In this document: piece after piece, positions 60,336 to 64,000 of the stretch
Layout of the letters: each line of letters begins with the position of its first letter
How positions within the stretch are numbered: the first letter of the stretch is position 1
Source of the DNA: Bacillota bacterium
GTDB taxonomy: Bacteria > Bacillota > Clostridia > Acetivibrionales > JAEZXR01
Assembly: GCA_023419605.1 (NCBI GenBank)
Contig: JAEZXR010000020.1
Location: 69,565-133,564 of the forward strand
DNA length: 64,000 nt
Reading direction: 5' to 3'
The notes under the pieces: model-generated
Told to the model about the DNA's origin: nothing
Databases searched by the model: none
Seen by the model: the letters and a program-made list of their open reading frames with translations, nothing else
Program-made: the position numbers and the translations under genes

Positions 60336-60535
60336 TTATCTTCCTCCCCCAAACAGAAGTTTTCCCATAAAAAGTACATCTATTCAGGCATCATTCATAT
60401 TTTACTACCGAATAAGAATCTCCAGTAAGAAGATACTATATAAATCGCGATATTGCGCCAAGGTAATTGTGCGTCACGTAAAACCTTTATCGCGTTCAAT
60501 ACCCATAGTGATTGAAGAGATAAGCAGGTGATGTA

Positions 60536-62128
60536 ATGAAAAAGCCGTTTAAGATTGAGCTTCCAAAAATAAAACAACAAAACACCGTATATAAAAAAGT
60601 TCTTCAAAAGGATGAGTCCATACTAAAGCAGTACGAATGGACTGCAGATATAGAAAAAAATGAAGCTGTACTAAGGAATATTTTTGAAGGCTGCTCCGAT
60701 ATCATGTTTCGGTCCATTAAAATTTTCGGTGAACTGAAAGGTGTTGTCATCTATGCGGATGGTCTAACGGATATAAAACTTCTCGACAATGTAATACTGA
60801 AGCTCCTGATGCGGGAAAAGCTGCCTGAATCTGAACTGCTGAACGACATAAGCCAGGTTATAAAAGATGAAATCGTTGCTGTCGGACAAGTTAATATTAT
60901 TACGTCCATCAATGAAGTTGTAAAGGGCATACTTAGTGGAAATACTGCCATTTTGACCGATGGTGATGCAAAAGTATTAACAGTTGATATCAAAGGGTTT
61001 GAAAAACGCAGTATAAGCGAACCCAACACCGAAGTAGTCGTTAGAGGTCCAAGGGATGGCTTTACAGAAGATATCTTTACTAATATTAGCATGGTCCGCA
61101 GGAGACTTCGATCCCCTAAGTTAAAAACCGAATCCTTTACCCTCGGAGAGGTCAGTCAAACCAATGTAAAGATCGCATATATGAAAGGAATCGCCAGGGA
61201 CGAAGTTGTTAAGGAAGTCCGAACTCGTCTGGAAAAGATAAAGATTGATGGTATTTTCGAATCCGGGTATATCGAAGAGTTTATAGAAGATGAACCGTAT
61301 ACACTTTTTCCCCTGATACAGAATACAGAGCGTCCTGACGTCGTAGCCGCAAACCTTCTGGAGGGAAAAATCGCTATTTTTACCGATAACACTCCTTTTG
61401 TATTGATCGTACCGCTGATATTCTGGGGGCAGGTTCATTCCAATGAAGATTATTACGACCGTTTTACTATGGGAACCTTTCTTCGCTGGATACGAATGAT
61501 CTACATGTTTATTGCACTATTAGGTCCCTCCCTTTATGTGGCGGTTACCACCTTCCATCAGCAGATGATCCCTCCCAAACTTCTCATGAGTATTATTGAC
61601 AACCGTGAGCCTACCCCATTTCCTGCTGTTGTAGAAGCACTTTTGATGGAGATTACCTTTGAGGCATTGCGGGAAGCCGGTATCCGACTCCCGAAACCTA
61701 TTGGACAGGCAGTCAGCATTGTAGGTGCTCTGGTCATCGGCCAGGCCGCTGTAGAGGCAGGACTTATATCGGCGCCCATGGTCATCGTGGTTTCCATCAC
61801 CGGTATTGCGTCCTTTACCATCCCCCATTACGGTTTTTCTTTTGCTATACGAGTTTTGAGATTCCCCATGATTTTTCTGGCAGGCTCTCTCGGGCTATAT
61901 GGCGTTACCCTTGGGGTATTGGGAATCTTTATCCATCTGGTGAACCTCCGCTCCTTTGGTGTTCCATATTTTTCCCCCATTGCTCCATTGAATATAAAAA
62001 GATTAAAAGATGTATTTGTTCGCGCTCCCATCTGGAGTATGCATATAAGACCGGGTCTTACTACCGATAATAATCTTCGGATTCCAACCGGTCAGAAACC
62101 CCGGCCAAAAGCAGGGGGTAAAAAATAG
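60536..62128 (+). CDS. gerA: spore germination protein, GerA family
   Basis: 530 residues. A large soluble N-terminal part (~1-290) is followed by a conserved GerA core (KGIARDEVVKEVRTRLEKI, EDEPYTLFPLIQNTERPDVV) and four to six membrane helices in the C-terminal half (VEAGLISAPMVIVVSITGIAS region), ending in a basic tail. It is the A subunit of the nutrient receptor, which may form a membrane channel. AGCAGGTGATGT lies before the ATG. gerC follows after 16 bases. Confidence 0.94.
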   Translation: MKKPFKIELPKIKQQNTVYKKVLQKDESILKQYEWTADIEKNEAVLRNIFEGCSDIMFRSIKIFGELKGVVIYADGLTDIKLLDNVILKLLMREKLPESELLNDISQVIKDEIVAVGQVNIITSINEVVKGILSGNTAILTDGDAKVLTVDIKGFEKRSISEPNTEVVVRGPRDGFTEDIFTNISMVRRRLRSPKLKTESFTLGEVSQTNVKIAYMKGIARDEVVKEVRTRLEKIKIDGIFESGYIEEFIEDEPYTLFPLIQNTERPDVVAANLLEGKIAIFTDNTPFVLIVPLIFWGQVHSNEDYYDRFTMGTFLRWIRMIYMFIALLGPSLYVAVTTFHQQMIPPKLLMSIIDNREPTPFPAVVEALLMEITFEALREAGIRLPKPIGQAVSIVGALVIGQAAVEAGLISAPMVIVVSITGIASFTIPHYGFSFAIRVLRFPMIFLAGSLGLYGVTLGVLGIFIHLVNLRSFGVPYFSPIAPLNIKRLKDVFVRAPIWSMHIRPGLTTDNNLRIPTGQKPRPKAGGKK

Positions 62129-62144
62129 GCAGGTGAAATAAAGG

Positions 62145-63323
62145 ATGAATACAAAAACAATCAAGTCTGTATGTAAAATCTTTATTATTTTTATGCTGTT
62201 TGCTACAGGCTGCTGGGACCGCACTGAAATCAACGACATTGCATTAATCACCGCAAGTGCTTATGATTTGGTTCCGGAAGGAGGGATTCGGTATACGATA
62301 CAACTGATGCTGCCTTCCGCCGGAGGGGCTAAATCAGGACAAGGAGGCTCCGGCGGTTCGAAGAAGACAGACTTTATCGTTGAAACTGCTGTTGGAGCCG
62401 ATGTAGGAGAAGCGGAAAAAAATATCCAAAAAAGATTTCCCAGAAAGCTCTTCCGCGGTCACAGGCGGGTCATCGTTATCGGAGAAGATTTAGCGAAAAA
62501 CGGTATGGGAGAGATTCTGGATTCTGTAAGCCGGGATCCTCAAAACAGGCTCCGCACCAATGTTCTTGTTGCAGAAGGTATCAGTGGTTGCGATTTGCTG
62601 AAGATCGATTATCCTTTGGAACGTGTTCCGGCAGAAGCCATGCGGGAAATGACCCAGATCGGAATCGGTATTGAGGCCAATATCCGCGACTTTTTAATCG
62701 CGAAATCCAGCCAAGGTATCCAGCCCATCGGAGTATCCATATCGCCAAGGAATAACAAGGAAGGTTTTGATGAGACAGGAATTGCGGTTTTTAAAGATAT
62801 GCAATTGGCAGGTTACCTGAAGGGGGAAGAAATCGAAGGGTATCTTTGGGTAACCGGAAAGTTTAAAAACAGCACCATTACAACACCAGTCCCGGGTAAA
62901 GAAGGTATGATTCGTATTAATGTTAAAAACACCAATGCGAAAATAACACCGGAAATAGAAGGCAATAAAGTCAATATCTACATCGATCTGAAAGGGGAAG
63001 GATCTGTTTACGGAAACAGTACCCAATTAGATCTTAGCATACCTAAAAATATTGTACTTACACAGGAAGCTGTAAAGGATAAAATAAAAAATATCGTTCA
63101 AAATACGGTTCAGTTGGCTCAGAAGGAATATAAATCCGATATATTTGGGTTTGGGAGTATCATTAGCCAACATAACGCAAAAGAGTGGAAGCTTTTAAGA
63201 GAAAGCTGGGATGACGCTTTTTCCGACGTAAAGGTGTTCGTATCAATTGATTTTAAAATAAGGACGTCCGGCATGTCAGGTCTTCCTTTATATCTGGATG
63301 AAAGCGAGGGAGATGGGAAATGA
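62145..63323 (+). CDS. gerC: spore germination lipoprotein, GerC family
   Basis: 392 residues. The lipobox FATGCWDRTEI (Cys near residue 23) is the Ger(x)C signature, with NDIALITASAYD following. The conserved FRGHRRVIVIGEDLAKNG and RDPQNRLRTNVLVAEG are present. It is a lipid-anchored C subunit on the outer face of the spore inner membrane. It overlaps the next small gene by four bases. Confidence 0.95.
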   Translation: MNTKTIKSVCKIFIIFMLFATGCWDRTEINDIALITASAYDLVPEGGIRYTIQLMLPSAGGAKSGQGGSGGSKKTDFIVETAVGADVGEAEKNIQKRFPRKLFRGHRRVIVIGEDLAKNGMGEILDSVSRDPQNRLRTNVLVAEGISGCDLLKIDYPLERVPAEAMREMTQIGIGIEANIRDFLIAKSSQGIQPIGVSISPRNNKEGFDETGIAVFKDMQLAGYLKGEEIEGYLWVTGKFKNSTITTPVPGKEGMIRINVKNTNAKITPEIEGNKVNIYIDLKGEGSVYGNSTQLDLSIPKNIVLTQEAVKDKIKNIVQNTVQLAQKEYKSDIFGFGSIISQHNAKEWKLLRESWDDAFSDVKVFVSIDFKIRTSGMSGLPLYLDESEGDGK

Positions 63324-63550
63324 TGCTATCAATGATCGGTTTCTTCATTTTTATAACGCTCTTAGCGTATTTTCAAATAAGACAGTTCGTAGAGAAAGAA
63401 GGAAAAAAAGAAGCCATCGTATATGGCCTCTTCATGAGCCTGGCGGCTCTCATGGGAGCGTTACTCATTGCGGGTGTAAAAATTCCCAGTCACAACGTAC
63501 TTGTTATAAAGTTTTTCGAACCTTTAGGAAAATTTATCCTTGGCAAGTGA
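63320..63550 (+). CDS. small membrane protein of the ger operon (D-subunit type)
   Basis: 76 residues with two hydrophobic helices (about 3-17 and 32-52). Start overlaps gerC (ATGATG). Short two-helix proteins like GerKD or GerVB-associated D subunits modulate receptor activity in several spore formers; the match here rests on position, size and topology. Confidence 0.7.
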   Translation: MMLSMIGFFIFITLLAYFQIRQFVEKEGKKEAIVYGLFMSLAALMGALLIAGVKIPSHNVLVIKFFEPLGKFILGK

Positions 63551-64000
63551 AGAATGTAAGCTAGTAAATATGTATTGATTGCAGCCAGAATAATCGTATT
63601 AAGGCGTTGGAAGAGGGAAAATAAACATCTGAAAGTAGAATTGGCTAACCTTAAGGGAACGCTATATGACAAAGCATGATAAAGCGAAGAAAAATTAGCC
63701 TTTGCTTCTACGGTTAATTCTTCTTTGCAGCCACGGAAGGGCTTGGGACTGGCGTGGGCCCGAATATATATGAAAGTAGGGCAAACAATGTCAGGGTAAA
63801 CGCATGAAATTTTTTGCGGGGTTTAAGGGGGGGGCAAGCCCCTTTTAAATTTGAACTTTGGGGACAAAAGGACTACCCGTAATTCAGAAAGGTGTGTCCC
63901 CATACCTTAAGAAAAAAAGTAACTGGAATATCCTAAAACAAAGAGTTTATTCCAGTTTTTGTTTTGTATTGTTGTGTAAATATATATAAAATAAGTATAT
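63551..64000 (+). other. intergenic region with a coiled-coil gene remnant and hairpins
   Basis: No intact gene. At 63577-63680 two frames joined by one extra base in GAGGGAAAAT read SQNNRIKALEE, ENKHLKVELANLKGTLYDKA and stop, a broken coiled-coil end. GGGG/CCCC with TTTT lies near 63830-63848. Confidence 0.45.
63921..63962 (+). terminator. terminator-like hairpin
   Basis: ACTGGAATA and TATTCCAGT with a ~19-base loop, followed by TTTTGTTTTG. Confidence 0.7.

Overview
The window reads as chromosome of an endospore-forming, largely anaerobic Clostridia-type Firmicute. The evidence is a full-length pyruvate:ferredoxin oxidoreductase, an alpha/beta small acid-soluble spore protein, a DUF3787 spore protein, a CotJC/manganese-catalase-like coat protein, a gerA/gerC/gerB germination locus, AGGAGG-type ribosome binding sites, frequent TTG/GTG starts, and Firmicute RNA regulators (a T-box and a fluoride riboswitch). 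I see no rRNA, tRNA, CRISPR array, insertion sequence or phage gene.

Layout. 1-780: 5' end of a DAHP synthase gene (aroF, minus strand) behind a promoter and T-box leader. 990-4370: three overlapping M42 aminopeptidase paralogues plus a small membrane protein. 4680-7730: secreted C39-like/copper-amine-oxidase-domain protein, SASP, YdjM-like membrane protein, DHFR. 7830-12930: PFOR, signal peptidase I, a DUF3787 spore protein and a RemA-like (DUF370) protein. 13225-14036: two related small proteins, the first frameshifted. 14500-18530: thioredoxin reductase, EamA exporter, XRE-cupin regulator, then a leader (short upstream peptide and two terminators) ahead of a small basic protein and a methyltransferase. 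18700-20250: hisS behind a classical attenuator whose leader peptide holds four consecutive His codons.

20790-30450 is an 11-subunit complex I operon, nuoABCDHIJKLMN, without the NADH-input genes nuoEFG. It is followed by a type II NADH dehydrogenase fused to a DoxX-like membrane domain (30623-32398). With PFOR in the same window, a ferredoxin-fed pump is the natural hypothesis, and the two dehydrogenases suggest a quinone pool.

32480-40530 is a mixed accessory stretch: a truncated hydrolase, a WYL regulator and Nei-like glycosylase sharing an operator, coat-protein genes on the minus strand, a HAD hydrolase, and a PadR/DUF2812 pair behind four tandem operators. 40700-50110 holds a secreted lamin-tail protein, ROK regulator, MFS transporter, PHP phosphoesterase, GNAT, Lrp and LysE genes and an M29 aminopeptidase. 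50789-56284 is a giant S-layer-anchored beta-helix protein. 56400-57000 holds decayed genes, 57580-59053 a fluoride riboswitch with a CLC-F antiporter, and 59241-63550 the germination-receptor genes with gerB divergent from gerA-gerC.

The most notable signals not explained by single genes are: the His leader attenuator; the ferredoxin-type complex I next to the NDH-2/DoxX fusion; a recurring promoter-like module (TAGAC, 16-17 bases, GGTACTATTT) ahead of at least six unrelated genes; the shared WYL operator; and the four-fold PadR operator. All assignments come from reading the sequence; no database search was run.
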